Shown here piece after piece: positions 18,207 through 27,025 of a stretch of 64,000 nt of DNA. Within the stretch, counting starts at the first letter, position 1, and every line of letters begins with the position of its first letter. The position numbers and the translations under genes were made by a program. The notes under the pieces were generated by a model, which did no database searches, had not been told where the DNA came from, and saw only the letters and a list, made by a program, of their open reading frames with translations. The DNA comes from Chryseobacterium sp. JUb7 (GTDB lineage Bacteria; Bacteroidota; Bacteroidia; Flavobacteriales; Weeksellaceae), in assembly GCF_024806495.1 (NCBI RefSeq), contig NZ_JANUFF010000002.1:62001-126000 (forward strand), written 5' to 3'.

Positions 18207-20822
18207 TTATTCAAAATTTTTCAGTAAAATCCATCCTGTTTTTACAACAATCTGTTTTGTTGCCGGATCTTCAAATGCAATCTGATACCAATAAGATGCC
18301 GTAGGAAGACGTTTCCCCTGGAAGTGCCCGTCCCAATACGGTGTTATTTTTTCAGCTTTAAAAACCTCTCTTCCATACCGGTCGAATATTGAAGCTTTGA
18401 AATCCTTATACATATTAATTCCCCTGAAATCGATGATATCGTTTTTGTTATCACCATTCGGAGTAATTACATTCTGCATTACAAAAGTGAAATACTCTAA
18501 AAATCCTTCACAACTTGTATTTTTAACTCTCACTCTGATGGTAATCAGTTTATTTTTAGGAATATTGGTGAATATATTCGAATTCTGCCAGGTCATTCCG
18601 TTGTCTGCTGAATATTCAAGAGGTCCGTTACTTGGATTGCTCGCCGTAAGCACCATATTACCGTTGTTGTTGTAGTCTACTTTGGTAATTTGAGGAACCA
18701 CTGCCTGAATAACCTGCACGGTATATATTTTTGAACATACTCCATTATCAATCGTTACAGAATAAGCTCCCGGTGTTGCCACAGTAATAGTCTGAGTCGT
18801 TGCCCCTGTATTCCATACATATTTATAATTTGGACCTGTACCTGCGTCAAGAGTAATATTATCTCCGACACAGATATGCACTCCTTTTACATTTGAAACG
18901 ATAGCCGGTACCACTTCAATCGTAACTGTCGCAGGAACCGCAGCCTGACATCCGTTTGCCGCTGTTCCAGTAACGGTATAAGTTGTTGTTGTATTCGGGC
19001 TCACGGTCTGTGTACCTCCGTTTCCTGTAAGTCCGGACCAGGCATAAGTAACAGCTCCGGTTGCAGTAATGATCACAGATTCGCCCTGACAGATTTTATA
19101 TCTCGGAGCAACTGCTGTAATAACAGGCTTCACTTTATCTTCCAAAACAGTTACAGAGGTTGTAGCCGTACATGTTCCGCCAGGCTGATAAGACTTCGTA
19201 ATCGTTAAAGTATATGTTCCTACCGAATTTACAACAGGGGTCAGCGTATTTCCGCCTGAAACAATATTTCCTCCTGCAGAAGCAGCCCAGGTAAATGTAG
19301 AACCTGCAGCATATACCGATGTAGAAGCATTCAATGTGATCTGTGGGCTTGCACAGGTAATTTTTTCAGGAGCAGCGATAGTAGCTGTCATTTGTGCTGC
19401 TTTCACCAATTGAAGCTGTGCTACTTTAGAGCAGAAACCTTTGGAAACATTCACATAAATAGTCTGTGCTCCTGCACTTGAAAATGATGTCGGAGCAGCA
19501 ATATTGGAAGTATTTCCGGCAACAGCATCCGCCTGATTCACATAATATTTAAATACAGCACCTGAAGTAGTACTGATAAATGACTGAGCCGAAGTAAGGT
19601 CGAAAATAGCATTTCCAGTCGTATAACAAGCTGTTAATGTCGCATTCTGAACCGTAGGGCTTGTTCCTCCCACAATCGTAATTGTTGCTGATCCCGGACA
19701 CTGGCTTCCCGGTACTGAAACTTTGACTTCATATACTCCGGGCTGTGTAGCTGTATACGTTATATTAGTCGCTCCCGGAATTGCAACTCCGTCTTTGTAC
19801 CACTGGAAAGTCATTCCCGGAACGGTAGAAACCTGTGCTTTCAATAACTGCGGAGTATTGTCGCACATATTGATCGTATTAGGCAGTAAAACACCGTTGC
19901 CATCTGTAATTTTGATCCCGATATCAAACGATCCTCCTTCCAGGAAAACAGCCGTATCATAAGACGGGTCTTTTGCATCGGCCAATACCATTTTAAAGTG
20001 ATAGGTCTGACCAGGAATTACATCCGCCACCGCTGTTAAAGGAACCGTTCTTCCCTCATAGTTTGTTTCAATATTGGGATTACTGTTATATCCTGCAAAG
20101 TAATTTTGATTGATTGCGTTACATCCTCCAAAACCTGTAATTTCCGGGTGAATATTCGTCATACTCACAGGACCTGCATTATTCGGAAGAATTGCCATAT
20201 TTACATAAGGACCACCCGCAGCAGGTCTCAGTAAAAGAGCAAAACCATCTGAATAACTACATGGGTAATTACTTGTATACTCCTCCGAAGCAAATATATA
20301 GTTAAATTTTATCTGATTGGAGTTCGGTACAAAATCAAATTCTAAAGAAACCGCATCCTGCGTTGTAACCGTAGGATTAATCGCTGCTATAAGATCTGCA
20401 TCACTTCCTGTCCCAATTGTTGAACTCGCAAATACTGCAGTATTCCCTCCGTCTTTTGCTTTCCCCGTAGATAAGATAATTCCGTCTTTAAAAGGAAAAT
20501 TGGTAGAAGCCTTATGAAAATATCCCCAGAATCTGTTATTATTCGTGACCAAATGATCTGGAGACACTGTAACATTACTTACATTGGGAGTCGAGCAGCT
20601 CGTTCCTCCGTTGATAAGAATATCTTTCACCAGCTGTTCAGGTGTAAAGCCAGAAGGAGCGTAAGAAGCAGCATTCACATCAATATACACTCCTGATTTT
20701 TTATTGAACGTTGCTGAGACATTTTTCGGTGGTTTTCTGGGAGCTTCCTGAGAAAATAAAGACCCTGAAACCAACACAAATACTAATAAGAAAAAGTAGT
20801 TTTTCAACATAAATTTTAACAT
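18207..20822 (-). CDS. Choice-of-anchor L protein with T9SS type B tail (array copy 3)
   Basis: An 871-residue paralog. The signal peptide (about 1-24, ending GSLFSQ) is followed by GVYIDVNAASYAPSGF and the anchor-L domain at about 45-330 (LEFDFVPNSNQIKFNYIFAS, AVFLEGGSFDIG). Then come an Ig-like unit, one YDLTSAQS-type unit (near 410; written FDLTSAQS), an LNASTSVYAAGST unit (near 500) and one Ig-like GESVIITATGA unit. A TLDAGTGPNYKYVWNTG unit and a fibronectin-like EYSADNGMTWQNSN unit complete the stalk. The T9SS type B tail starts at VITPNGDNKNDIIDF and ends WILLKNFE. ATGs at 20822 and 20810 are possible starts; 20822 keeps the same distance from the -7 box as in copies 1 and 2. Its module set is intermediate between copies 2 and 4. 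Confidence 0.88.
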   Translation of the reverse strand: MLKFMLKNYFFLLVFVLVSGSLFSQEAPRKPPKNVSATFNKKSGVYIDVNAASYAPSGFTPEQLVKDILINGGTSCSTPNVSNVTVSPDHLVTNNNRFWGYFHKASTNFPFKDGIILSTGKAKDGGNTAVFASSTIGTGSDADLIAAINPTVTTQDAVSLEFDFVPNSNQIKFNYIFASEEYTSNYPCSYSDGFALLLRPAAGGPYVNMAILPNNAGPVSMTNIHPEITGFGGCNAINQNYFAGYNSNPNIETNYEGRTVPLTAVADVIPGQTYHFKMVLADAKDPSYDTAVFLEGGSFDIGIKITDGNGVLLPNTINMCDNTPQLLKAQVSTVPGMTFQWYKDGVAIPGATNITYTATQPGVYEVKVSVPGSQCPGSATITIVGGTSPTVQNATLTACYTTGNAIFDLTSAQSFISTTSGAVFKYYVNQADAVAGNTSNIAAPTSFSSAGAQTIYVNVSKGFCSKVAQLQLVKAAQMTATIAAPEKITCASPQITLNASTSVYAAGSTFTWAASAGGNIVSGGNTLTPVVNSVGTYTLTITKSYQPGGTCTATTSVTVLEDKVKPVITAVAPRYKICQGESVIITATGAVTYAWSGLTGNGGTQTVSPNTTTTYTVTGTAANGCQAAVPATVTIEVVPAIVSNVKGVHICVGDNITLDAGTGPNYKYVWNTGATTQTITVATPGAYSVTIDNGVCSKIYTVQVIQAVVPQITKVDYNNNGNMVLTASNPSNGPLEYSADNGMTWQNSNIFTNIPKNKLITIRVRVKNTSCEGFLEYFTFVMQNVITPNGDNKNDIIDFRGINMYKDFKASIFDRYGREVFKAEKITPYWDGHFQGKRLPTASYWYQIAFEDPATKQIVVKTGWILLKNFE

Positions 20823-20838
20823 TTTATTGTTGTTTGTT

Positions 20839-20846
20839 CAAAAATA
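20839..20846 (-). promoter_or_regulatory. -7 element of array copy 3
   Basis: TATTTTTG, 17 positions before the ATG at 20822, in the same AAAAATAGTATTTTTG context as copy 2. Confidence 0.6.
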
Positions 20847-20951
20847 CTATTTTTTTGAATTAAAAATTGAATACAAACCCTCTAATTATCAATAATAATT
20901 TAATTTATTTCAAATCTTAACAAATAGCAGATAATCTATCTAAGAAATAAT

Positions 20952-20979
20952 AAAAGAAGACCAAAAATATCAGTCTTCT
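20952..20979 (-). terminator. Terminator of array copy 4
   Basis: On the minus strand AGAAGAC, an eleven-base loop, GTCTTCT and a T-rich tail, 14 bases after the copy 4 stop. The stem is weaker than in the other copies. Confidence 0.65.
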
Positions 20980-20992
20980 CCTATTAAAAATT

Positions 20993-22843
20993 CTATTTTA
21001 TATTTTTCAGTAAAATCCAGCCGGTCTTTAAAACGGTGCTTTTACTCACGGGATCCTGATACTCCAATTGATACCAGTAAGATGCTGTCGGGAGAGGTCG
21101 TCCCAGAAGAAAACCATTCCAACGGGTTTCTTTTTTATCAGCATTAAATATTTCTTTTCCATAACGGTCAAAAATCACTGCTTTAAAATTTTTATAATCA
21201 CTGACTCCTTTAAAATCAATAAAATCATTGACTCCATCACTATTGGGAGTAATTATATTCTGCATTGCAAAAGTAAAATAAGCCACATATACTTCACAGC
21301 TTGTACGCACTACACGAACACGGATAGGAATCTCCGTATTTTTCATAACATTCGTAAAAACATTTGATGACTGCCACGTAAAACCATTATCTATAGAGTA
21401 CTCCAGCTCTCCGTTGCTTGGATTTGTTGCAGTGACAGTCATTACTCCATGATTGTAATCTATCTTTACAATCTCCGGAACAAGAGCCTGTATCACTTGT
21501 GTTGTAAAAGTTTTGGAACAGATTCCATTGCTTATTGTCACCGTATAAGTCCCGGGAGTATTTACAGTAATGGTCTGGGTAGTCGCTCCCGTGCTCCACA
21601 AATAGGTATAATTTGTTCCTGATCCGGCATCCAGCAGAATTTGATCTCCGGAACATATCTGACCACCCTGAAGATTGGAATAAATCCCCGAAACAGTATT
21701 CACAGTAATACTTGCCGATTGGCATTCACTACCAGACACGAAAGTTTTCACCTCATAAAAACCTGCCTGATCTGCCATATAAGTTGTATTATTTGCCCCT
21801 GGAATGGGATTTCCGTTAAAGTACCACTGAATAACCGCACCGGGAACATTACTTGCTCCCTGAGCGACTAAAGCTTTAGGAACATTATCACAGATATCAA
21901 TGGTATCAGAAAGCGGATTTCCATTGGCATCCACTATCCCCAGTCCAATTTCGAAAGAACCGCCTTCTATAAATACGGCAGAATCTTCAAACCAATCTCC
22001 AACATCCCCTATTACCATTTTAAAATGGTATGTTTCACCAGGCACAACCGCAGCCGTAGCAGTTAAAGGAACCGTCCTGCCGCGATAGTTGGTTTCCGTC
22101 ATTGCTGTGTTTAAACCTCCAAAAAACTGTTCGTTAACAGGACCGCAGGCAAAATCGGAAGGAAGAATATTCTTAATACTTACCGGACCTGCCCCGCCTG
22201 GCAGAATCGCCATATTGGTATAAGCCGGATCACCGTTCTTCTTGATCAGTAAAGCAAATCCATCTGTATAATTTCCACATGCATAATATGGACTGTACTC
22301 TCTGGAGGCGAAAATATAATTAAACGTCAGCTGACTGTTCGTTGGTACAAAATCAAATTCAAGAAAAACAACATCACGGATTGGAGCTCCCGGATTGATT
22401 GCCGTCTGTAAATCAGCATCAGTACCCGAAAACAATCCCGTGCTTACTGTCTGCTGAAAAGAATTACCTCCCATTCGGGCATTACCATTCGTTATCACAA
22501 TTCCGTCTTCAAAAGGAAAATTGGTAGTTCCCCGATGGAAATATCCCCATGCCCTGTTGTTATTTGAAACCAGATGATTAGGATATAACGCAACATTTGA
22601 AACATTAGGAATAAAACAGTTCGAACCTCCCGCAATTAATATTTTTTTGACAAGATCATCAATAGTATAGGCAGAAGGAGCATACGAAGGATCATTAATA
22701 TCTATAAATGCTCCCGCCATCAAACTTGCTTCTGTAGGCTTTTCCGGGATTAACTTCCGGGATATTTTTTGTGAAAAAACTGAAACTGAAACCATCAGGA
22801 ACAATAAGAGTAAAAGATAATTTTTCAATCTATAATTCATCAT
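20993..22843 (-). CDS. Choice-of-anchor L protein with T9SS type B tail (array copy 4, shortest)
   Basis: The smallest paralog, 616 residues from the ATG at 22843. The signal peptide ends VSVFSQ. The anchor-L domain spans about 40-320 (GAFIDINDPSYAPSAY, LEFDFVPTNSQLTFNYIFAS, AVFIEGGSFEIG). Then come one Ig-like unit (GNPIPGANNTTY), one LLDAGSGTNYTYLWSTG unit and one fibronectin-like unit (EYSIDNGFTWQSSN). It lacks the YDLTSAQS and GESVTLTASGG stalk units of the other copies. The T9SS type B tail runs from ITPNSDGVNDFIDF to TGWILLKN. An in-frame GTG at 22861 overlaps the -7 element TATTTATG, so the ATG at 22843 is preferred. It probably represents the minimal form of the family: a binding domain on a short stalk. 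Confidence 0.87.
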   Translation of the reverse strand: MMNYRLKNYLLLLLFLMVSVSVFSQKISRKLIPEKPTEASLMAGAFIDINDPSYAPSAYTIDDLVKKILIAGGSNCFIPNVSNVALYPNHLVSNNNRAWGYFHRGTTNFPFEDGIVITNGNARMGGNSFQQTVSTGLFSGTDADLQTAINPGAPIRDVVFLEFDFVPTNSQLTFNYIFASREYSPYYACGNYTDGFALLIKKNGDPAYTNMAILPGGAGPVSIKNILPSDFACGPVNEQFFGGLNTAMTETNYRGRTVPLTATAAVVPGETYHFKMVIGDVGDWFEDSAVFIEGGSFEIGLGIVDANGNPLSDTIDICDNVPKALVAQGASNVPGAVIQWYFNGNPIPGANNTTYMADQAGFYEVKTFVSGSECQSASITVNTVSGIYSNLQGGQICSGDQILLDAGSGTNYTYLWSTGATTQTITVNTPGTYTVTISNGICSKTFTTQVIQALVPEIVKIDYNHGVMTVTATNPSNGELEYSIDNGFTWQSSNVFTNVMKNTEIPIRVRVVRTSCEVYVAYFTFAMQNIITPNSDGVNDFIDFKGVSDYKNFKAVIFDRYGKEIFNADKKETRWNGFLLGRPLPTASYWYQLEYQDPVSKSTVLKTGWILLKNIK

Positions 22844-22860
22844 TTTTGTTATTATTTTCA

Positions 22861-22868
22861 CATAAATA
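22861..22868 (-). promoter_or_regulatory. Degenerate -7 element of array copy 4
   Basis: TATTTATG on the minus strand, one mismatch from TAnnTTTG, 18 positions before the ATG at 22843. It aligns with the -7 boxes of copies 1-3. Confidence 0.4.
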
Positions 22869-23123
22869 CTAAAAATATTTATTTATGATTAAATTATAAT
22901 TAATGAAGCCAATCACCCTTTAATGTGTAATATTTTATATAAAAAAAAAGAAAACAATATTTTAATAAAGCTCATATGAAGTTTATTAAAATATTATTTT
23001 CAAATATTAAATTATTTAGAAAGTCTCTAAAATAGTGAATTATAAATTTTGAAGAAAATTTTAATTAAAATAACAAAAGACATATTTAATTTATACTACA
23101 ATAAATCAATATGATATAATATA

Positions 23124-23654
23124 TTAATCTTTATTCAGTTCTTCAATTTTATTTTGAAGTTCTAAAATTTTATCCTTTAATGTCTTAATCTCGTTTTTAT
23201 TTGAATTGATATTGCTTTTTAGCATAACATTTTTCGCTCTCTCGATATGATCTTCATCTTCTTCATCTTCATTAATTTCTTCAATATCCTCCTGAATATC
23301 CTCAATATCTTCGTTGATCTCTTCAATATCCTCGCTGATTTCTTCGATATCCTCCTGAATGTCTTCAATATCTTCACTGATTTCCTCAATATCTTCCTGG
23401 ATATCTTCAATTTTCTCATGGCTTTTATTGACTGACATCTGAATAAATATCGCCAGATAAATAGCCTCAAGAGAAACTACTGTTGTAAGAATAAGAAGCA
23501 TTTTATCAAATTCTACAATCTTAAGTAAGGGTAATAAAAAAGAAGTAATAAAAAATATTGTATGTGCAATCAATGATGGAATCGAACCGATCCACCAAGT
23601 AATGCCATTCGCAATTCTTTCTAAGACATCTATTTTTTCTTCGTTTTTTTTCAT
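23124..23654 (-). CDS. Membrane protein with seven-heptad acidic coiled coil
   Basis: A 176-residue protein. RIANGITWWIGS at 13-24 and two membrane segments (about 26-46 and 50-72) resemble the small DUF1003 / low-affinity iron permease-like membrane proteins; I cannot decide between them. Residues 82-130 are seven exact 7-residue units of the type I-E-D/E-I-Q/S/N-E-D. Ile at positions 1 and 4 of each heptad makes a textbook coiled-coil core, while every other position is acidic or Q/S/N. A second, mixed-charge coil follows at about 153-174. The acidic coil could bind cations or a basic partner; this is inference. It is the third gene after rnz and the TIGR02757 gene, nine bases from the latter. 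The repeats keep several frames open in this stretch, so the overlapping ORFs are shadows. Confidence 0.75.
   Translation of the reverse strand: MKKNEEKIDVLERIANGITWWIGSIPSLIAHTIFFITSFLLPLLKIVEFDKMLLILTTVVSLEAIYLAIFIQMSVNKSHEKIEDIQEDIEEISEDIEDIQEDIEEISEDIEEINEDIEDIQEDIEEINEDEEDEDHIERAKNVMLKSNINSNKNEIKTLKDKILELQNKIEELNKD
23265..23411 (-). repeat. 21-base minisatellite encoding the acidic heptads
   Basis: Seven tandem 21-base units, also readable as alternating 42-base pairs, on the minus strand. Third-position differences between units show they are not freshly amplified. Confidence 0.85.
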
Positions 23655-23663
23655 CGTGTTTAT

Positions 23664-24434
23664 TTATAATAATTCTTTTGTCACTCCCAATCCAAACAAT
23701 GCAAAATCATATTTCGCAGGATCTTTTTCATCAAGCTTTCTGATAGCCAGATCCAGTTCTTCCACCGTTTTCCAGTCATTTTGGGTTCTGGAAACCAAGC
23801 CTAATTTTCTTGAAATATTTCCTGTGTGTACATCCAGTGGAATAGATAAATATTTCTGATCTATATTTTCCCAAATTCCAAAATCAACTCCTCGCTTATC
23901 TTTGCGGACCATCCAGCGAAGAAACATGATAATTCTTTTTGCCGAAGAGTTTTTATAAGGTGAACTTACATGCTTATGGCTCCTGTGTTTTTCAGTTTCC
24001 AAAAAACTGCCTCTGAATCTCTCAATAGCATGCTGAAAATTCGTTTCTGTGTCACTAACTGTAAACAGGCTTTCAAGACTATCATTTTCTTTATAAATTC
24101 TACTGAACTGTCTGATAAAATAAGTAAAATCTTCCCCGTTAAATGTCCGGTGTATACTTTTATCCTGTATATTTTTAAGATCATTTTCCGAATAATTCAT
24201 TACAAAATCATAGGGAGAATCCCCCATAATCGCCAACATTTTTTCAGCCGAATTGATGATAGATTTTCGGTTTCCCCAAGAAATGGTAGCCGCCAGAAAA
24301 CCCGCAATTTCAATATCCTGCTTCAGCGAAAAACGATGCGGAATCTGGATAGGATCATTTTCTATAAAATCGGGCCTATTGTACAGATCTGCCTTTTCGT
24401 CTAAGAAGCCTTTCAGCTCTTCAAAATTCAACAT
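23664..24434 (-). CDS. TIGR02757 (DUF2400) family protein
   Basis: A 256-residue soluble protein. The segments IPHRFSLKQDIEIAGFLAAT, ISWGNRKSIINSAEKML, SSAKRIIMFLRWMVRKD, GVDFGIW and IPLDVHTGNISRKLGL identify the TIGR02757 family. The arrangement, with RxNRKxI helices and a late D-V-H-T, recalls helix-hairpin-helix DNA glycosylases, but no activity is established for the family. It lies seven bases after rnz and nine bases before the heptad-repeat protein, so the three genes are probably one transcript. No signal peptide. Confidence 0.85.
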   Translation of the reverse strand: MLNFEELKGFLDEKADLYNRPDFIENDPIQIPHRFSLKQDIEIAGFLAATISWGNRKSIINSAEKMLAIMGDSPYDFVMNYSENDLKNIQDKSIHRTFNGEDFTYFIRQFSRIYKENDSLESLFTVSDTETNFQHAIERFRGSFLETEKHRSHKHVSSPYKNSSAKRIIMFLRWMVRKDKRGVDFGIWENIDQKYLSIPLDVHTGNISRKLGLVSRTQNDWKTVEELDLAIRKLDEKDPAKYDFALFGLGVTKELL

Positions 24435-24441
24435 ACAAATT

Positions 24442-25356
24442 TTAAATTTTCACAGGCTCCAGAGCCTTTGGTAAAAATGAATTCGGAAAGACCGTTCTGG
24501 CTTCATCCGTAAATACCGTCAAATCTCCGTACCGGTTTGAAAAATGTCCCAGAATTAATTTTCCGACCTCAGCTTTCCTCGCTATTCTTGCTGCTTCCAA
24601 TGCCGTTGTATGGCCTGTATAATCTGCCATTTCCTTCAAATCGTGTAAAAATGTAGACTCATGATAGAGAACCGTCACATTTTTAATAATCGGAATGACA
24701 CTTTCCAAATATCTCGTATCGCTGCAGAAGGCATAAGACACCGATGGTTCCGGATTTGTCGTCAGCTTCTCATTTTTAAGAATATAACCGTCACTTAAGA
24801 CAAAATCTTTCCCAGCCTTGATATTATGATAATCACAGGTTTCAATCTCATCGTATTTAGAAATTTCTTTCATATTCAGATGTCTGTCTTTTGGTTTTTC
24901 TCTGAAAAGATAACCGTTACAGTAGATTCTGTGATCCAACGGAATGGTATATACTTCTAACCTGTTGTCTTCATAAATTTTTTCTGAATAATTTTTATCC
25001 AGTTCATGATAAACAACTTCAAAACCACGGTGTGTTTCCGTGATGGTAAAGATGGTTTCCAACATATTTTTAATTCCTTTCGGACCGTAAACATGAAGCG
25101 GTGTATCTCTTCCCAACAATCTGAAAGACGCAATAAGCCCCGGCAAGCCGAAACAGTGATCTCCATGAAGGTGAGAGATAAAAATATGATTGATTCTTGA
25201 AAATTTTGCTTTTGCTTTTCTCAACTGAACTTGAGTTCCCTCACCACAATCGATAAGAAAATGTCTTTCTTCCATCTCCAGCAGCTGTGCAGTCGGTGAA
25301 GAATTGATCGTGGGAATCGCTGAATTAAAGCCTAATATAGTTAAATAAGTACTCAA
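24442..25356 (-). CDS. rnz: Ribonuclease Z
   Basis: A metallo-beta-lactamase-fold endonuclease that cuts the 3' trailer from tRNA precursors. Motifs are GEGTQ at 38-42, the zinc motif HLHGDH (H62, H64, D66, H67), the further ligands in FCSDTRY and the late HFSNRYGD, and YHESTF and GHTTALEAA in between. The length of 304 is that of the short RNase Z form. The start is a TTG followed by AGT, giving MSTYLTILGFNSA, which is the expected N-terminus; no ATG occurs before residue 28. It is the first gene of a leftward three-gene unit. Confidence 0.94.
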   Translation of the reverse strand: MSTYLTILGFNSAIPTINSSPTAQLLEMEERHFLIDCGEGTQVQLRKAKAKFSRINHIFISHLHGDHCFGLPGLIASFRLLGRDTPLHVYGPKGIKNMLETIFTITETHRGFEVVYHELDKNYSEKIYEDNRLEVYTIPLDHRIYCNGYLFREKPKDRHLNMKEISKYDEIETCDYHNIKAGKDFVLSDGYILKNEKLTTNPEPSVSYAFCSDTRYLESVIPIIKNVTVLYHESTFLHDLKEMADYTGHTTALEAARIARKAEVGKLILGHFSNRYGDLTVFTDEARTVFPNSFLPKALEPVKI

Positions 25357-25390
25357 ATCAAAAGTTTATTATAATGACAAATGTACGGAT

Positions 25391-25482
25391 TTAGGTTAAG
25401 GTTAAAAATAAGATTTCTGTTTAGGCTGATATTAAAATTAAATTTAAGATCGTAAAATTACAATCTATTAACCTCAGCCTTC
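25391..25482. repeat. Inverted AT-rich repeat between rnz and rdgB
   Basis: AGGCTGA near 25423 and TCAGCCT near 25475 face each other, with further partial pairing of TTAA-rich flanks and a related TTAGGTTAAGGTTAA at 25391-25405. It resembles the dispersed intergenic repeats of Chryseobacterium genomes. No gene is present in this gap. Confidence 0.4.
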
Positions 25483-25484
25483 AG

Positions 25485-26060
25485 CTATTTTTTATCTTTT
25501 AAAAAATCTAAAAATAAATCCAGAGCCTGTTTTCTGTGGCTTATTTTGTTTTTATCCTCAGGATTCATTTCTGCGAAAGTCATTTCATGTCCTTCAGGAA
25601 CAAAAATAGGATCATAACCAAAGCCTTTGAAACCTCTATTCTCAGTCAATAAATTTCCATGAGCTCTCCCGTCAAAATATTGGGCTCCATTTTCATCATA
25701 ATAGCATAAAACAGTGATGAAATAAGCCTTTCTGTTTTCCACACCTTCCATTTCGCTCAGGACTTTTTCAATGTTCTTTGCAAAATCATGATCTCCGGCA
25801 TAGCGCGCCGAGAAAATTCCGGGTCTTCCGTCCAAAGACTCTACCACCAAACCGCTGTCGTCTCCCAAGCTTGGAATTCCTGTTTTCTCAAAGCAGTATT
25901 TAGCCTTAATTAATGCATTCGCATTGAATGAATCTCCATCTTCCACGATTTCTTCGTGAATATTATAATCGGTAAGACTTTTTACGATAAATCCGTTGCC
26001 TAAAATCTGTTGTATCTCTTCTTTTTTGTGTTCGTTGTGGGTTGCCACCAGTAATTCCAT
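25485..26060 (-). CDS. rdgB: XTP/dITP diphosphatase (RdgB/HAM1 family)
   Basis: Hydrolyses non-canonical purine triphosphates such as dITP and XTP to monophosphates, keeping them out of DNA and RNA. Motifs from the start are LLVATHNEHKKEEI, LGDDSGLVVESLDGRPGIFSARYAG and GFGYDPIFVPEG, then TFAEMNPEDKNKISHR near the end. The protein is 191 residues from the ATG at 26060. An upstream in-frame ATG at 26072 adds MKLD, but family members begin directly with MELLVATHN, so I prefer the internal start. It is flanked by gene-free gaps on both sides and is probably monocistronic. Confidence 0.94.
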   Translation of the reverse strand: MELLVATHNEHKKEEIQQILGNGFIVKSLTDYNIHEEIVEDGDSFNANALIKAKYCFEKTGIPSLGDDSGLVVESLDGRPGIFSARYAGDHDFAKNIEKVLSEMEGVENRKAYFITVLCYYDENGAQYFDGRAHGNLLTENRGFKGFGYDPIFVPEGHEMTFAEMNPEDKNKISHRKQALDLFLDFLKDKK

Positions 26061-26166
26061 ATCCAATTTCATTTTTTTTATTTAACATGAGATTCACAAA
26101 TATTTTTCACGAACCGCACCAATCTCAATTTGTGATCAGTACAGGCAGTATTATTTGTGTTTAAAA

Positions 26167-26997
26167 TTAAACTTCGGAGTAATGCACCTTGTATTTCTTC
26201 ATAAAAAGATAGTAGAACAAAGAAAAAAGTACAATTCCGATAAGTAATATAATCCATTCAGATACTTTAAACGCATCTGCAAAACTTTCATTTTTAGTGT
26301 AAGTAATCAATAACGATGAGCACAGATTGTTGAAACCGTGCAGCAACATGGGTAATAAAAGAGATTTTGTTTTATAATACACCAACCCTAAAACACAGCC
26401 CAGTAAAACAGCTCCAACAAATTGCCACGGATTCCCGTGAACCAATCCAAAGATCACCGATGAAAAAACAATAGCCTTCCAAGGTTCTATACCTTTATTC
26501 ATTAAACCTTTCTGAATAATTCCTCTAAAGATAATTTCTTCAAAAACAGGCGCCATGATAACTGCTGTAATAATCATCACTACAGGATCATCCGTCAGCT
26601 GACCCATTAATCGATTAAAAAACTCGTAATATTCTCCGAAAAAAGGTCCTGTTGTCGGAATTTGGGAAGTAATAAATTCTGCAATAAACATCATCCCGAT
26701 CATCATCGGAAAAATCAACAGATAGGTGTAAAAATTGGTGGGTGAGAAATTGAAGTTAAGTCTCTTCTTTGTAGTCGGTCTTACAATGAAAAAATCGAAA
26801 AAAGCAATCGCCGTTGAAAACCCGACCGCATTGGCAACCGTGAGATACCATTCTTTGATAGACAGGTTTTCACCGAAAACAATTTTCCAAAAAGTACTGA
26901 AAAAAGATACGAACATTGTTCCTATGAATAATCCTCCTAACAGAACAACTCCGCCGATCCATGTGAATGTAAATTTGGGATATTTACTGTTTTCCAT
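26167..26997 (-). CDS. CPBP family intramembrane glutamic endopeptidase
   Basis: A 276-residue membrane protein with about seven hydrophobic segments. The CPBP (CAAX protease and bacteriocin-processing) motifs are EEIIFRG with E153, E154 and R158, FGLVHGNPWQF with H187, and LLHGFNN with H220 and N224. These residues form the active site of Rce1-type glutamic proteases. In bacteria the family takes part in peptide processing, immunity to self-made bacteriocins or protein anchoring; nothing nearby identifies the substrate. It has a good promoter of its own, divergent from the next pair of membrane genes. Confidence 0.9.
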   Translation of the reverse strand: MENSKYPKFTFTWIGGVVLLGGLFIGTMFVSFFSTFWKIVFGENLSIKEWYLTVANAVGFSTAIAFFDFFIVRPTTKKRLNFNFSPTNFYTYLLIFPMMIGMMFIAEFITSQIPTTGPFFGEYYEFFNRLMGQLTDDPVVMIITAVIMAPVFEEIIFRGIIQKGLMNKGIEPWKAIVFSSVIFGLVHGNPWQFVGAVLLGCVLGLVYYKTKSLLLPMLLHGFNNLCSSLLITYTKNESFADAFKVSEWIILLIGIVLFSLFYYLFMKKYKVHYSEV

Positions 26998-27025
26998 GTT
27001 ATTTCTTGTAAAAATTTATTGAAAA

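Noticed and set aside
20993..22861. GTG start at 22861 for array copy 4
   Set aside because: It overlaps the -7 element; the ATG at 22843 gives a normal signal peptide and the promoter distance seen in the other copies.
23219..23470. Overlapping frames on both strands in the heptad-repeat gene
   Set aside because: A 21-base repeat keeps several frames open by its nature; only the frame with Ile/Glu heptads has a membrane domain and good context.
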